64,000 nucleotides of DNA from Bradyrhizobium sp. 21. Its GTDB lineage: Bacteria; Pseudomonadota; Alphaproteobacteria; Rhizobiales; Xanthobacteraceae. Every line of letters starts with the position of its first letter. The first letter of the stretch is position 1. The translations under genes were made by a program, and so were the position numbers. Below the pieces are notes generated by a model, which ran no database searches, was not told the origin of the DNA, and worked only from the letters and a program-made list of their open reading frames with translations. Below, piece after piece: positions 25,751 to 34,671 of this stretch. Where the stretch lies: positions 330,413 through 394,412 of the forward strand of contig NZ_JADPJG010000006.1 of NCBI RefSeq assembly GCF_023073335.1. Reading direction: 5' to 3'.

Positions 25751-26992
25751 ATGGCATCACCTGAAATCACACTTGAGGCCGTACCTTCCATCGGCGAGGT
25801 CTCTGCCGAGGATTGGGACGCTTGCGCCCATCCCGGCAAGATTTGTAACGGGCATGGCAAGGGAACCTCATCCGCCCTTCCAGGCGATTCCCTCGGCCTC
25901 TCAAAACCTGCCTATAACCCGTTCGTCTCCCACGCGTTTTTATCAGCCGTCGAGAAATCAGGTTCGGCGACGATCCGCACCGGCTGGGGCCCACGGCATC
26001 TCGTGGCCAAAGCCAATGGGTGCGTCGCCGGCGTGGTGCCCTGCTATCTGAAATCGCACTCGCAAGGCGAATACGTTTTCGATCGCGGCTGGGCCGATGC
26101 CTATGAACGTGCCGGCGGGCGGTACTATCCGAAGCTGCAGGTCTCGGTTCCCTTTACCCCGGCCACCGGACCCCGGCTACTGGTCCGCGACGGCGTCGAT
26201 CGCGAGGGCATCACGGAGGCGCTGGCGAGCGGGCTGGTGGCGCTGTGCGGCGTCAGCAAGGCCTCCTCGGTGCACGTCACCTTCGCCCGGGAGGCGGAGT
26301 GGAAGCTGCTCGCCAAGCACGGCTTCCTCCAGCGCACCGACCAGCAGTTCCACTGGCACAACGAAGGTTTTTCCACCTTCGACGACTTCCTCGCCACCCT
26401 GAACTCACGCCACCGCAAGTCGATCAAGCGCGAGCGGCGTGACGCGCTCGCCGCAGGCATCACGATCCACTGCCTCACCGGCAAAGACATCACCGAGGAC
26501 GCGTGGGACGCGTTCTTCATGTTCTACATGGAGACCGGCTCGCGCAAATGGGGTCGGCCTTATCTCACCCGCGAATTCTTCTCGCTGATCGGCGAGACCA
26601 TGAGCCAGGACGTGCTGCTGGTGATGGCTCGCCGCAACGACCGCTGGATTGCCGGCGCGATCAACTTCATCGGCTCGGACACGCTGTTCGGCCGCAACTG
26701 GGGCGCGGTCGAGCATCATCCGTTCTTGCATTTCGAGGTCTGCTACTATCAGGCGATCGACTTCGCCATCAACCGCGGCCTCACCTATGTCGAGGCCGGC
26801 GCGCAGGGCGAGCACAAGATCGCGCGCGGCTACCTGCCGCGGACCACCCACTCCGCCCACTTCATCGCCGATCCCGGCCTGCGCCGCGCCATCGACGATT
26901 ACCTCGAGCGCGAGCGCGCCTATGTCGCGGAAGCCGGACGGGAGCTCGCCGAGCTCGGCCCGTTCCGCAAAGGCGCCAACGAGGCGTCTTGA
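25751..26992 (+). CDS. FemAB/GNAT-like N-acyltransferase (DUF482 type)
   Basis: 413 residues with no membrane segment. The pattern of YNPFVSHAFLSAVEKSG, a long conserved centre and YVEAGAQGEHKIARGYLPRTTHSAHFI near the end is typical of the DUF482/COG3146 peptidogalycan-type acyltransferases with a double GNAT fold. The substrate is unknown; members are predicted to modify cell-wall or other amino groups. The start at 25751 is the first to give the family N-terminus (PEITLEAVPSIGEV). Confidence 0.88.
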   Translation: MASPEITLEAVPSIGEVSAEDWDACAHPGKICNGHGKGTSSALPGDSLGLSKPAYNPFVSHAFLSAVEKSGSATIRTGWGPRHLVAKANGCVAGVVPCYLKSHSQGEYVFDRGWADAYERAGGRYYPKLQVSVPFTPATGPRLLVRDGVDREGITEALASGLVALCGVSKASSVHVTFAREAEWKLLAKHGFLQRTDQQFHWHNEGFSTFDDFLATLNSRHRKSIKRERRDALAAGITIHCLTGKDITEDAWDAFFMFYMETGSRKWGRPYLTREFFSLIGETMSQDVLLVMARRNDRWIAGAINFIGSDTLFGRNWGAVEHHPFLHFEVCYYQAIDFAINRGLTYVEAGAQGEHKIARGYLPRTTHSAHFIADPGLRRAIDDYLERERAYVAEAGRELAELGPFRKGANEAS

Positions 26993-27070
26993 CGGTTTGC
27001 CGTGGCTGATGACAGTAAGCGCAAAATCTAAGCGCAAAATTCTAAGCGCAAAGTTTTGGGAGCCGCCGCC

Positions 27071-27499
27071 ATGACCGCCTATGACACCAACAATATCTTC
27101 GCAAAAATCCTGCGCGGCGAATTCCCCTGCCACAAAGTTTACGAGGACGAGCACGTGCTCGCCTTCCTTGACATCATGCCGCGCGTGCCGGGCCACACGC
27201 TGGTGATCCCAAAAGCCCCCGCCCGCAACATCCTCGACATCAAGTCCGACGACTACGCCCATGTCGCCCGCGGCGCGCACAAGATCGCCGCTGCCGCGAT
27301 GACGGCATTCAAGGCCGACGGCATCACCGTGCAGCAGTTCAACGAGGCGGCTGGCGGACAGGTGGTATTTCATCTCCACATGCACGTGATGCCGCGCCAC
27401 GACGGCGTGGCGATGCTGCCCCCCGCCAGCCGCAAGGAAGATGTCAAAGTGCTGGAAGAGAACGCGACCAGGCTGATCGCGGCGCTGAAGGGGGGCTAG
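27071..27499 (+). CDS. HIT family protein
   Basis: 142 residues, a complete histidine-triad hydrolase or transferase: NIFAKILRGEFPCHKVYEDEHVLAFLDI, and the triad HLHMHV (His101, His103, His105). Such proteins cleave nucleotidyl phosphoramidates. The start ATG at 27071 is preceded by a weak site. It follows the FemAB-like gene by 78 bp in the same direction and marks the end of the conserved-type genes before the alarmone-synthetase-like gene. Confidence 0.93.
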   Translation: MTAYDTNNIFAKILRGEFPCHKVYEDEHVLAFLDIMPRVPGHTLVIPKAPARNILDIKSDDYAHVARGAHKIAAAAMTAFKADGITVQQFNEAAGGQVVFHLHMHVMPRHDGVAMLPPASRKEDVKVLEENATRLIAALKGG

Positions 27500-27651
27500 T
27501 CGACCGCCCCCTCTGGTCGATCTCCGCTCTGCCGCAACGCAACATCGCGGGCTGACCCACGACTCAATGAAAGGCTAATCTGAAGCACCTTGTGACGCCC
27601 GCCATCGTCAACTAAAACGTGTGCCTTTGATTTAAGTCATTTGGGGCACGG

Positions 27652-29841
27652 ATGGCCAAGAAGATCTTTGGGACGAAGGAAACACTTCAGGAATTGAAGG
27701 ATTGGGTCCGGCAGGATTTCGAGGAGTGGTACGATAGCGCCGATCACATTATTTCCGCGGTCGAGCGCAAAGTTCACAGGGACCTGACGATATTTGCTGA
27801 CCAACTGCATAGCCATCAATTGGTCAAGCTCTCCGTGAGACGGAAGGCAAGAGAAAGCTTCGTCAACAAGATCTGGAACAAGCTCCACGGGCAGAAAGTC
27901 GCCGAGCTCGACAAGGCCCATCTGGGCCGCAGGATTGGTCCCGAGGATCTGGTGCAAGACCTCGTCGGCGCTCGCTTCATCATGTACGCCGGCCGCGACC
28001 AATTGCTCCCAATTGGCTTCCTGTCGTTCTGGCAAGAACTGCGCGTCGAGGAGCTGAGGATCTATTCCATTTTCCCGGAGGGATCGCCGTTCTTTCCGGC
28101 TGAACTATACGATCAGATGAACCGGCTTTTCGACAAGGTCACCGGCGTTCAGCAAAAGGATAGCGGATACGAATCGATTCACGCAATCGCACGCATCGAC
28201 ACCGAGTATGCGAAGGTGCGCCTGAAGACCATCGCTCCATCTTCCATGGCTCCAGGTCGCCGAAAGCAGGTCTCGACCGAACAACTGGATACGCTGAAGT
28301 TCGTGACCGACCGAACGTGGGACAGCCTCAAGGCGCTCGACGCTGGTTCGGGAAACGGAAAGGCAGGCGCGGTCGCCAAAATCGAGCGAGCGTTGTTCGA
28401 TGCGGAGATGGCGGCCCTTGAACATCTCGGCAAGATCAACTTCGAAGTCCAAATCCGTACGGCGCTCCAAGACAACTGGGCGCAGATCGAGCATCAGGTT
28501 CGATACGGCATCGAGAAAGCCGCGGGCCCTGCGCCTTCGGCGTCAGCAAGATCGACCAACAGCCGAGACTTGCTGCACCAGGTATTCAAAACGCAGACCA
28601 TCCTGACCAGCGCCCTCGAGCAAAGCCAAAGGCTGGTCCCCTTAATCATCGGCTACGACAACGACCAGCTGGACCTCAAATCTCTAACTCTTGGGAAGCG
28701 CCGACATTTCTTCGACGATCCCGCCCTGGATCCGCTGCTCAAGCAAGTGGATGAACTGAACAGGCAATTGGAGGAGCGGCTCACGCGCCCAATCGTGAAT
28801 GACAACACACTGGAACAGCTGCTCAAGCACATAGAGCAATTGAGCATCTCGTCGGTGTTGGACTTTCGGACATTCAAGATCGACGACAAGCCGGAGGATT
28901 GGGGCCGGCGGCGGTATATCCTCCTCATGCTTGGCTATGTGCTACTCAAGGGAAATGCCGAGCAAAGAATGCGCGTCGTTCAATGGTTCAAGCTGGGTAA
29001 GAAAAATGCGCGGATGCCCCAGGATCCATATTGGGCCGCGACCTATATCTATGACCACATGAGGTTTGTGGACACTCACTTTCGGACCAATACGTCAAAA
29101 CTTAGGAGCCATTTTTGCGACCCCTTGCTCGCGTATCGCGTCGCCGGACTGGCCGTTCAGCGAGGAGAATTTCACAAGGCCATCAACGAACTGGATGTCG
29201 CAATGAAGCATGACTTCTTGGAGACATTCCGGGAGAACGAACCGAGCAATCTGAAAACTCTCAACCGCGCTCGCTTCGAGCGGAGGTGCGCGCAATATCA
29301 TTGGTGGACCTATCTTTCGAACAGGACCGAAAACGCGGGTGAGCTTTTCCAGGCGATAAGTCGCATGCAGAAGGTGTTGGCAATGACGGAAGCTGATATC
29401 GCGGCGTACGATATTCCGGGTTTCACTTCCGATGATCGTGCCGATATCCTGAAGCGTGAGCAACGGTCAGCAGTTCTGGCGTTTATCCTTTACAGCTTTC
29501 ATCGATATGTATTGCGGCGTCCGGAGCTGCCCAATTGGCCGGGCTTCAACGAGGCACACGAAAGTGTCGCTCGGAACCTTATACAGCTGTTCGGCACGGC
29601 CCCACCGCTTCACTTGGCCGACTTGAAGGCTTATCCAGGGCCGCTCTACGGCGAGAGGCTTTTGGTGGATGCTATTTTGTCTGCGCAGGAAAGCTACGCA
29701 GATGCCATTGCTACCATTCACCGCGCCGTCGCCGATTTCGAGAAATGGCCCGGAAAGACGGATCTCCACGGCGACCGCATCGCCCTCGCGAGGGAGATCG
29801 AGGACTTCCTGTCTTCTCTGTCTCGTGCGTACCAAGGGTAG
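27652..29841 (+). CDS. Large protein with a RelA/SpoT alarmone-synthetase domain and unknown C-terminal region
   Basis: 729 residues. Residues about 40-285 carry the full small-alarmone-synthetase pattern: RRKARESFVNK (63-73) fits the ATP-binding RxKxxxSxxxK, then DLVGARF (103-109), SGYESIH (171-177), FEVQIRT (264-270) and WAQIEH (276-281) as in RelQ-type enzymes. There is no HD hydrolase, TGS or ACT domain. An unusual 80-residue insert separates SGYESIH from FEVQIRT. Residues 300-729 are helix-rich and unlike known RelA regulatory regions. Third codon positions are visibly less G+C-rich than in neighbours, suggesting transfer. (p)ppGpp/(p)ppApp synthesis or tRNA pyrophosphorylation (toxSAS) are possible. 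Confidence 0.8.
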   Translation: MAKKIFGTKETLQELKDWVRQDFEEWYDSADHIISAVERKVHRDLTIFADQLHSHQLVKLSVRRKARESFVNKIWNKLHGQKVAELDKAHLGRRIGPEDLVQDLVGARFIMYAGRDQLLPIGFLSFWQELRVEELRIYSIFPEGSPFFPAELYDQMNRLFDKVTGVQQKDSGYESIHAIARIDTEYAKVRLKTIAPSSMAPGRRKQVSTEQLDTLKFVTDRTWDSLKALDAGSGNGKAGAVAKIERALFDAEMAALEHLGKINFEVQIRTALQDNWAQIEHQVRYGIEKAAGPAPSASARSTNSRDLLHQVFKTQTILTSALEQSQRLVPLIIGYDNDQLDLKSLTLGKRRHFFDDPALDPLLKQVDELNRQLEERLTRPIVNDNTLEQLLKHIEQLSISSVLDFRTFKIDDKPEDWGRRRYILLMLGYVLLKGNAEQRMRVVQWFKLGKKNARMPQDPYWAATYIYDHMRFVDTHFRTNTSKLRSHFCDPLLAYRVAGLAVQRGEFHKAINELDVAMKHDFLETFRENEPSNLKTLNRARFERRCAQYHWWTYLSNRTENAGELFQAISRMQKVLAMTEADIAAYDIPGFTSDDRADILKREQRSAVLAFILYSFHRYVLRRPELPNWPGFNEAHESVARNLIQLFGTAPPLHLADLKAYPGPLYGERLLVDAILSAQESYADAIATIHRAVADFEKWPGKTDLHGDRIALAREIEDFLSSLSRAYQG

Positions 29842-29854
29842 GCAGCCACTTGTT

Positions 29855-30346
29855 CTACTCCGTCTGGAAATCCCCGGCCTGCGGCGCGGCCAGTGGCGTG
29901 AACTCGCAACGGTCGGGCTTGATGTCGATCAGCGGCGTGTTGTCGATGCAATCGAGGCCGCGCACTAGAATCGCATTTCCCTCGATACCGACGAGCTTCA
30001 CGATCGACGTGCCGATCGGGTTGGGGCGCACCGGCGAGCGCAGCGAGAAGGTGCCCCGGGTCTTCTCGTTGTTCTTCGGGCTCTGCAAAACTATGTCGCG
30101 GCGCGACCTGTCGAGCCAGTACAGCACTTCGAGATTGCTGTAGAAATCGACGCCCTTGATCGCCGGCACGAACGGCTCGAAGATCTCGAGGCGGCATACC
30201 GGGCCGTCATGACGCCCCTGCCGCGGCGTCTCCATCCGCGAGGTCCAGGGCGTGCGGATACGGCCGATGAAGACGAGGCCGGCGTCCCGTGTCGGCGGCA
30301 GCTCGATGGAGACCTCGCCCTCGCGGAGCTCGTTTTCGCGAACCAT
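29855..30346 (-). CDS. trmO: TrmO: tRNA (N6-threonylcarbamoyladenosine37-N6)-methyltransferase
   Basis: 163 residues of the UPF0066/TsaA family: GRIRTPWTSRMETPRQG, CRLEIFEPFVPAIKGVDFYSNLEVLYWLDRSRRDI, and the SAM-site region GTFSLRSPVRPNPIGTSIVKL. It methylates t6A37 in some tRNAs. It is convergent with the alarmone-synthetase-like gene (13-bp gap), and azlD lies upstream. Confidence 0.9.
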   Translation of the reverse strand: MVRENELREGEVSIELPPTRDAGLVFIGRIRTPWTSRMETPRQGRHDGPVCRLEIFEPFVPAIKGVDFYSNLEVLYWLDRSRRDIVLQSPKNNEKTRGTFSLRSPVRPNPIGTSIVKLVGIEGNAILVRGLDCIDNTPLIDIKPDRCEFTPLAAPQAGDFQTE

Positions 30347-30376
30347 ATTTCCAGTTCCCTGCTGTTCGCGAAGGGT

Positions 30377-30727
30377 TTAGCCCAACCACCACGTGCCGGC
30401 CAGCAGGAAGACCTCACCAGCGACCACGCCGGCGAAAATGGAGCGGCGGGTCAGCAGAAAGACGACGAGGCCGGCGCCGACCGCACCGTAGCGCAGGACA
30501 TCAGGCACGCTTGCCAACGCGCCCGGCGGCTCGACTACGATCTGGGCGATGACGCCGGCCAGGATCGCGGTGGCAACTGCCCTCACCCACACCAGCAGCT
30601 CAGAGCCCTCGTCGATACCGCCGCCGAACCACAGGCCCAGCATGCGCCAGATCTGGTTGGGAACGACGCCGGCGACGAACAGCACCGCCAGCGCGTGCCA
30701 GTCGCCAATGAGCTGCGCAAAGCTCAT
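30377..30727 (-). CDS. azlD: AzlD family branched-chain amino-acid exporter small subunit
   Basis: 116 residues, four hydrophobic segments, beginning MSFAQLIGDWHALAVLFVAGVVPNQIWRMLGLWFGG with the P-N-x-W pattern of AzlD/BrnE proteins. It works with AzlC in exporting branched-chain and related amino acids. Its start overlaps the azlC stop by 4 bp (ATGA), so the two are translationally coupled. Confidence 0.85.
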   Translation of the reverse strand: MSFAQLIGDWHALAVLFVAGVVPNQIWRMLGLWFGGGIDEGSELLVWVRAVATAILAGVIAQIVVEPPGALASVPDVLRYGAVGAGLVVFLLTRRSIFAGVVAGEVFLLAGTWWLG

Positions 30728-31464
30728 GCGCGCACCTCCCGCCACCAATGCACGCCGTAGGCAATCGTGCCCGCTGCGAGGCCGCTGACGAGGATGTCGA
30801 GGCCGGAGTTCATCTTCGCGGCCAACGGGTAGAGCAAGATCCCGAGCGCCAGCGCGACGACATCGGCGACCTCGCGGCTGTTGCGCGCGGTCGAGAACAG
30901 GAACGACAGCGGGGTCAGCAGCAGGATCGCAGCGCCCAACGTCTGCGTGAGATTGGCGGCAAGGAAATAGCCGACCGTGTTGGCGGTGAGACACACCGAG
31001 ACCAGCCCGCAGCCGAGCCCGTGGACGAAGGCGATGCGCCGCTCGCGCGGCACCTGCGGCAGGAAGCGGTGGCATTCGACCCACAGCGTCACCGCGGTGA
31101 GATGTGCGGCAAAGATCATCTCGCGCCGCTTGGTCGTCGGCGTGCGCATCAGCGGCAGCACCGAGACCACCATCGGAAACAGGCGGATCGCACTCACGGT
31201 GACCGCGATCGCGGACTGGATGACGGTCGCGCCGGAACCAAGCGTGGTGATGAGGATGATCTGCGCTGGACCTGCCCAGACGAATAGCGTCGAGCAGAGC
31301 GCCCAGAGCAGGCTGAAATGGCTGTCATGCGCGAGCGCGCCGATGCCCAGATAAGTCACGAACAGCACGACGGTGAGGATCGTCTGCGTGATCGAGCGCA
31401 GGCCCCACGCAAAAGCACGCCCGGGGCTTTGCCATTGAGGTGAATCGAGCGGAGGAAGCGCCAC
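30724..31464 (-). CDS. azlC: AzlC family branched-chain amino-acid exporter large subunit
   Basis: 246 residues with about seven membrane segments. Typical AzlC features are YLGIGALAHDSHFSLLWALCSTLFVWAGPAQIILI and SAIRLFPMVVSVLPLMR. It forms a two-component exporter with AzlD, encoded directly downstream with a 4-bp overlap. A long gap (102 bp) separates it from the lytic transglycosylase gene. Confidence 0.9.
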   Translation of the reverse strand: MALPPLDSPQWQSPGRAFAWGLRSITQTILTVVLFVTYLGIGALAHDSHFSLLWALCSTLFVWAGPAQIILITTLGSGATVIQSAIAVTVSAIRLFPMVVSVLPLMRTPTTKRREMIFAAHLTAVTLWVECHRFLPQVPRERRIAFVHGLGCGLVSVCLTANTVGYFLAANLTQTLGAAILLLTPLSFLFSTARNSREVADVVALALGILLYPLAAKMNSGLDILVSGLAAGTIAYGVHWWREVRA

Positions 31465-31566
31465 GGGAATTTTGGCCGGCTGAGGAATCGTGCCCGCATA
31501 ACGGGCAATGCGGTGCCTCGCGTCAAGGAAGCACGCGGCGGGGCTGGCATGCGCGAAGACACGCCC

Positions 31567-32586
31567 CTACCCGCTCACACCCCGGTTCTTCAGCACGAAG
31601 CAGGCCCCGCCCGCCTTGCGGATGCGACCGCAGAGTTCATCCGCCTCGCTCCGCGTATCGGCGCCGATGCGCACCTGATAGAAAGCCCGCGTGCCGCGGC
31701 TGCGCATCACCGAGCTCAGCAGGCTCGGATCGCGCTCGCCGATCGCCGCGCTCAGCCGCGTCACCGCGCGGGAATACATCGCCAGCGCCCTGCTCCGGTC
31801 GAATCCGGCGGCGAGCTGCACGCCCCAGATCTTTGCGGCGGCAAGCTCGACATGCTGCTCGAGCTCGGCGACGAAGGCGTTCGGCGCGCGCTTCAAGAGC
31901 GCCATCAGATCGCGGCAGCTGGTCGGCGGCGAGCTCGGCGGCCCCTTGCCTGTCGCTCCCGCCTTGGCCCATGCATCGACGCTGGTACCTGTAATGGCGT
32001 AGACATAGTTGCGGGTCTGCTCCGGCATGCCGCCGGTGCCGGCCAGCCATTCCTGCACCCGGCGCGGCCCGGCATTGTAGGCGGCGGCAGCCAGGCCGAG
32101 ATTGCCGAACTGGTTGCGCAGCTCGTTCAGGAACTCCGCCGACTTCGGCAGCGCCTGCACCGGATTGAAGGGATTGAGCAGCCCGCGCTCGCTCGCGGTG
32201 CCCGGCATGAATTGCGCGATCCCCTGCGCATGTTCGCCGCTGCGCGTCGTGGGCCCGACGGCATCAGCCTGGAAGCGGCTTTCCTGCCAGATCACGCGGG
32301 CGAAGAATTCCAGCGGCAAACTGGCATCGCGCGCGGCGGCCTCCACGATCAGGCAGATCGACTCCCGCGTGTCGCTCTCGCGCGCATCCGGCTTTTCCGG
32401 AGGCGGCGCCGGCTCTTCGACGCTGGGGACGGCGACATCGGGCTTTGCGGGCGAGTTTTCAAGCGCCGCGGCCTGTGACGCCGAGACGAGCAGCGCGATG
32501 CTCATACCCAATGCCATCTGCCGCCATCGCGGGCAGGCATGGTGGTGGCGCGCGCCGGCGCGGCATGCAACAAGATGAATTGCCAT
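31567..32586 (-). CDS. Secreted lytic transglycosylase (SLT domain) with SPOR-like C-terminus
   Basis: 339 residues. The soluble lytic transglycosylase fold has the catalytic Glu102 in IWQESRF and continues GIAQFMPGTASERGL...AAAYNAGPRRVQEWL. It cleaves peptidoglycan glycan strands to anhydromuropeptides. The last 50 residues (FYQVRIGADTRSEADELCGRIRKAGGACFVLKN) have the look of a SPOR septal-peptidoglycan-binding fold. A signal peptide ends near residue 40, with a long basic n-region. An alternative start is the ATG at 32517 (MALGMSIALLVSASQA). It is divergent from the TRAP gene by 63 bp. Confidence 0.85.
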   Translation of the reverse strand: MAIHLVACRAGARHHHACPRWRQMALGMSIALLVSASQAAALENSPAKPDVAVPSVEEPAPPPEKPDARESDTRESICLIVEAAARDASLPLEFFARVIWQESRFQADAVGPTTRSGEHAQGIAQFMPGTASERGLLNPFNPVQALPKSAEFLNELRNQFGNLGLAAAAYNAGPRRVQEWLAGTGGMPEQTRNYVYAITGTSVDAWAKAGATGKGPPSSPPTSCRDLMALLKRAPNAFVAELEQHVELAAAKIWGVQLAAGFDRSRALAMYSRAVTRLSAAIGERDPSLLSSVMRSRGTRAFYQVRIGADTRSEADELCGRIRKAGGACFVLKNRGVSG

Positions 32587-32649
32587 GTCGTGGCATCGTG
32601 CCATGGTTCGACGAGTTGCCAATATATGCTGCCTGACCTGCTTCTCCCA

Positions 32650-33690
32650 ATGCGTTACCCCGCCAAACGGATCCGCGTGATCCTTGCCCTCGCTGCATTC
32701 ATCCTGAGCGTCGTGCCAGCCACCGCGCAGGTGACGGCTCAAGTCACCCCTCAGGTCACGTCTCAAGTCAATTCTCAGGTCACTTGGCGGATGACCACGG
32801 AATACCCGGAGAATAACATCTCCGGGATCGGGCTCACGACCTTCGCCAGCCGCGTCTCCGAGCGCACCCACGGTTTCGTGACCGTGACGAACGCCTTCGA
32901 CAACGAGCTCAAGATCAACTCGGGCCAGATGCCGCGCGCGGCGCTGGACGGCCGGATCGCGGGCGGTGATGCCTTCGCGGGCGCGCTATCGGGCCTCGAC
33001 CCTGTCCTCGGATTGTCCACCCTGCCCTTTCTCGTGCAATCGGTCGAGGTCGCCCGCGCCAGCAATTCGCGGGCGCGCCCGCTCTATGAGAAGGCGCTCG
33101 CGGCGCGCGGCCTCAAACTGCTCTATGTGACGATCTGGCCGGCCACGGGCCTCTGGTCGGAACGGTCGCTCGACGGCGGCGATGATTTGCCGAAACTGAA
33201 CTTGCGGGCGTATGACACCAATTCCAGCGAGGTCATGCGTGCGGCCGGCGCGAACGCACAATTCCTCCCGATGGACGCGGCGCTCGCCGGATTGAAGGAG
33301 CATCGTCTAAACGCGTTCCTTACCTCCGGCGACGGCGGCGCGGGACGCAAACTGTGGGACTTCCTGCCGCATTTCACCGCCATCAACTACGCGATGCCTA
33401 TCTCGATTGCCTTCGTCCGCAGCGACGCCTTTGCCCAGCTCGCCGAGCCGATGCAGCGCGAGGTGCTTGCCGCCGCGGCCGAGACGGAGCAGAGCCAGTT
33501 CGCGCTATTGGCCCATCGCACCTCCGAAAATTATGCGCGCATGCGCGACAATGGCGTCCGCATCGCCGAGCCGGCGCCGCCGTCCCTTGTCGCCGCGCTG
33601 CGCAAGGCGGCGACGCCCGCGATCGCCGCCTGGGAGACGCAGGCAGGTCCGGATGCTGCTGCGATCGTCGAATGGGCCCGGCAGCAGTGA
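32650..33690 (+). CDS. TRAP transporter solute-binding protein (DctP type)
   Basis: 346 residues with a signal peptide ending PATA (about 26). The mature protein matches DctP/TeaA-type periplasmic receptors: TWRMTTEYPENNISG, LSTLPFLVQSVEVARA, LRAYDTNSSEVMRAAGANAQFLPM. No TRAP membrane (DctQM) genes are near, so it is an orphan receptor. Just after the signal peptide lies a fivefold four-residue repeat beginning QVT. An upstream ATG at 32623 would lengthen the basic end. Confidence 0.85.
   Translation: MRYPAKRIRVILALAAFILSVVPATAQVTAQVTPQVTSQVNSQVTWRMTTEYPENNISGIGLTTFASRVSERTHGFVTVTNAFDNELKINSGQMPRAALDGRIAGGDAFAGALSGLDPVLGLSTLPFLVQSVEVARASNSRARPLYEKALAARGLKLLYVTIWPATGLWSERSLDGGDDLPKLNLRAYDTNSSEVMRAAGANAQFLPMDAALAGLKEHRLNAFLTSGDGGAGRKLWDFLPHFTAINYAMPISIAFVRSDAFAQLAEPMQREVLAAAAETEQSQFALLAHRTSENYARMRDNGVRIAEPAPPSLVAALRKAATPAIAAWETQAGPDAAAIVEWARQQ
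32728..32787 (+). repeat. Five 12-bp units coding QVTx repeats at the mature N-terminus of the TRAP protein
   Basis: The units read CAGGTGACGGCT, CAAGTCACCCCT, CAGGTCACGTCT, CAAGTCAATTCT and CAGGTCACTTGG, alternating CAG and CAA. The higher period is therefore 24 bp. They encode QVTA, QVTP, QVTS, QVNS, QVTW, placing a flexible repeat right after the cleavage site. Confidence 0.8.
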
Positions 33691-33772
33691 TGTATCTGCA
33701 CTTGACTTGAAGGCCGATCCCACTAGCAACGGGGCGATATCAACGCAGGCCAGACAACTCAGATTTGCCCGG

Positions 33773-34411
33773 ATGCAAACGATCTATTTCGATCTCGACG
33801 GCACGCTGACCAACCCGAAGCCCGGGATTACGCGCTCGATTCAGTATGCCCTGGAGCGGCTGAACGTCGCCGTGCCGAGCGAGGACGAACTGACCTGGTG
33901 CATTGGCCCGCCGCTGCATGCCAGCCTGCAAAAGCTCACCGGCAGCGCGGAACTCGCCGACCGGGCGCTGCTGCTCTATCGCGAGCGCTTCAGTGATGTG
34001 GGCCTGTTCGAGAACGAGGCCTATGCCGGCATCATCGACACTCTGACGACGCTTGCCGCGACGACACCGCGCATGTTCGTGGCCACCAGCAAGCCCGCGG
34101 TCTACGCCACCCGCATCGTCGAGCATTTTGGACTAAAACCGTATTTCGAGCGGGTGTTCGGCTCCGAGCTCGACGGCACCCGCGTCGACAAGCGTGACCT
34201 GCTGCGTTACGCGCTCGACGAAGCCAAGGTCGATGCGAGCAAAGCGATCATGATCGGCGACCGCAGCCACGACGTGATCGGTGCCCGCACCAACGGCATG
34301 ACCGCGATCGGCGTGCTCTATGGTTATGGCAGCGAGACCGAGCTGCGGGACGCCGGCGCGCATCATATCTGCGCCGCGCATCCCGAGCTGCTGGGCCATT
34401 GCGTGATCTAG
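33773..34411 (+). CDS. HAD-superfamily phosphatase (Gph/phosphoglycolate phosphatase-like)
   Basis: 212 residues. HAD motif I is YFDLDGTLTNPKPG (Asp7, Asp9), motif II VATSKP (Ser/Lys), motif III/IV GDRSHDVIGARTNGM. A helical cap with FSDVGLFENEAYAGI is of the phosphoglycolate/pyrophosphatase type. The exact substrate is uncertain. Starting at MQTIYF is favoured because it puts motif I at the usual position; longer in-frame reading upstream is a shadow of the TRAP gene. Confidence 0.9.
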   Translation: MQTIYFDLDGTLTNPKPGITRSIQYALERLNVAVPSEDELTWCIGPPLHASLQKLTGSAELADRALLLYRERFSDVGLFENEAYAGIIDTLTTLAATTPRMFVATSKPAVYATRIVEHFGLKPYFERVFGSELDGTRVDKRDLLRYALDEAKVDASKAIMIGDRSHDVIGARTNGMTAIGVLYGYGSETELRDAGAHHICAAHPELLGHCVI

Positions 34412-34424
34412 GCACGGACTCATT

Positions 34425-34604
34425 ACGGCAGCCAGCCAGATGCGGCCCCAGACTCCAGCGCGCCGCCAACGAACGAAGCGGTTGTAGCAAGTAGTGTACG
34501 GGCCAAATGTCCCCGGTAGATCGCAAGACCCGGAAGATCTCATTGAGAACATGACGATCGTCAACCCGAGGAATGCCACGCGGCTTGCAAGCGGCTGCGG
34601 CCAC
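34425..34604 (-). pseudogene. Remnant of an IS5-family transposase N-terminus
   Basis: Two minus-strand frames together give KPRGIPRVDDRHVLNEIFRVLRS, then after a frameshift with a loss of several residues DLPGTFGPYTTCYNRFVRWRRAGVW. This is the N-terminal helix-turn-helix region of IS5-type transposases, which normally continue with a DDE domain. Everything after the GRIW stretch is missing, and no intact terminal inverted repeats were seen. It fills the gap between the HAD and DUF1349 genes. Confidence 0.8.
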
Positions 34605-34671
34605 GTTGCCTTCTCAATCTCAATGCACGATGCTGTGCTTGTTGGTTGACAGACCACGATCGAGGTCAAAA

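Noticed and set aside
27500..27651. Antitoxin gene in front of the alarmone-synthetase-like gene
   Set aside because: The 150-bp gap has no open frame with a start, stop and ribosome site long enough for a known antitoxin.
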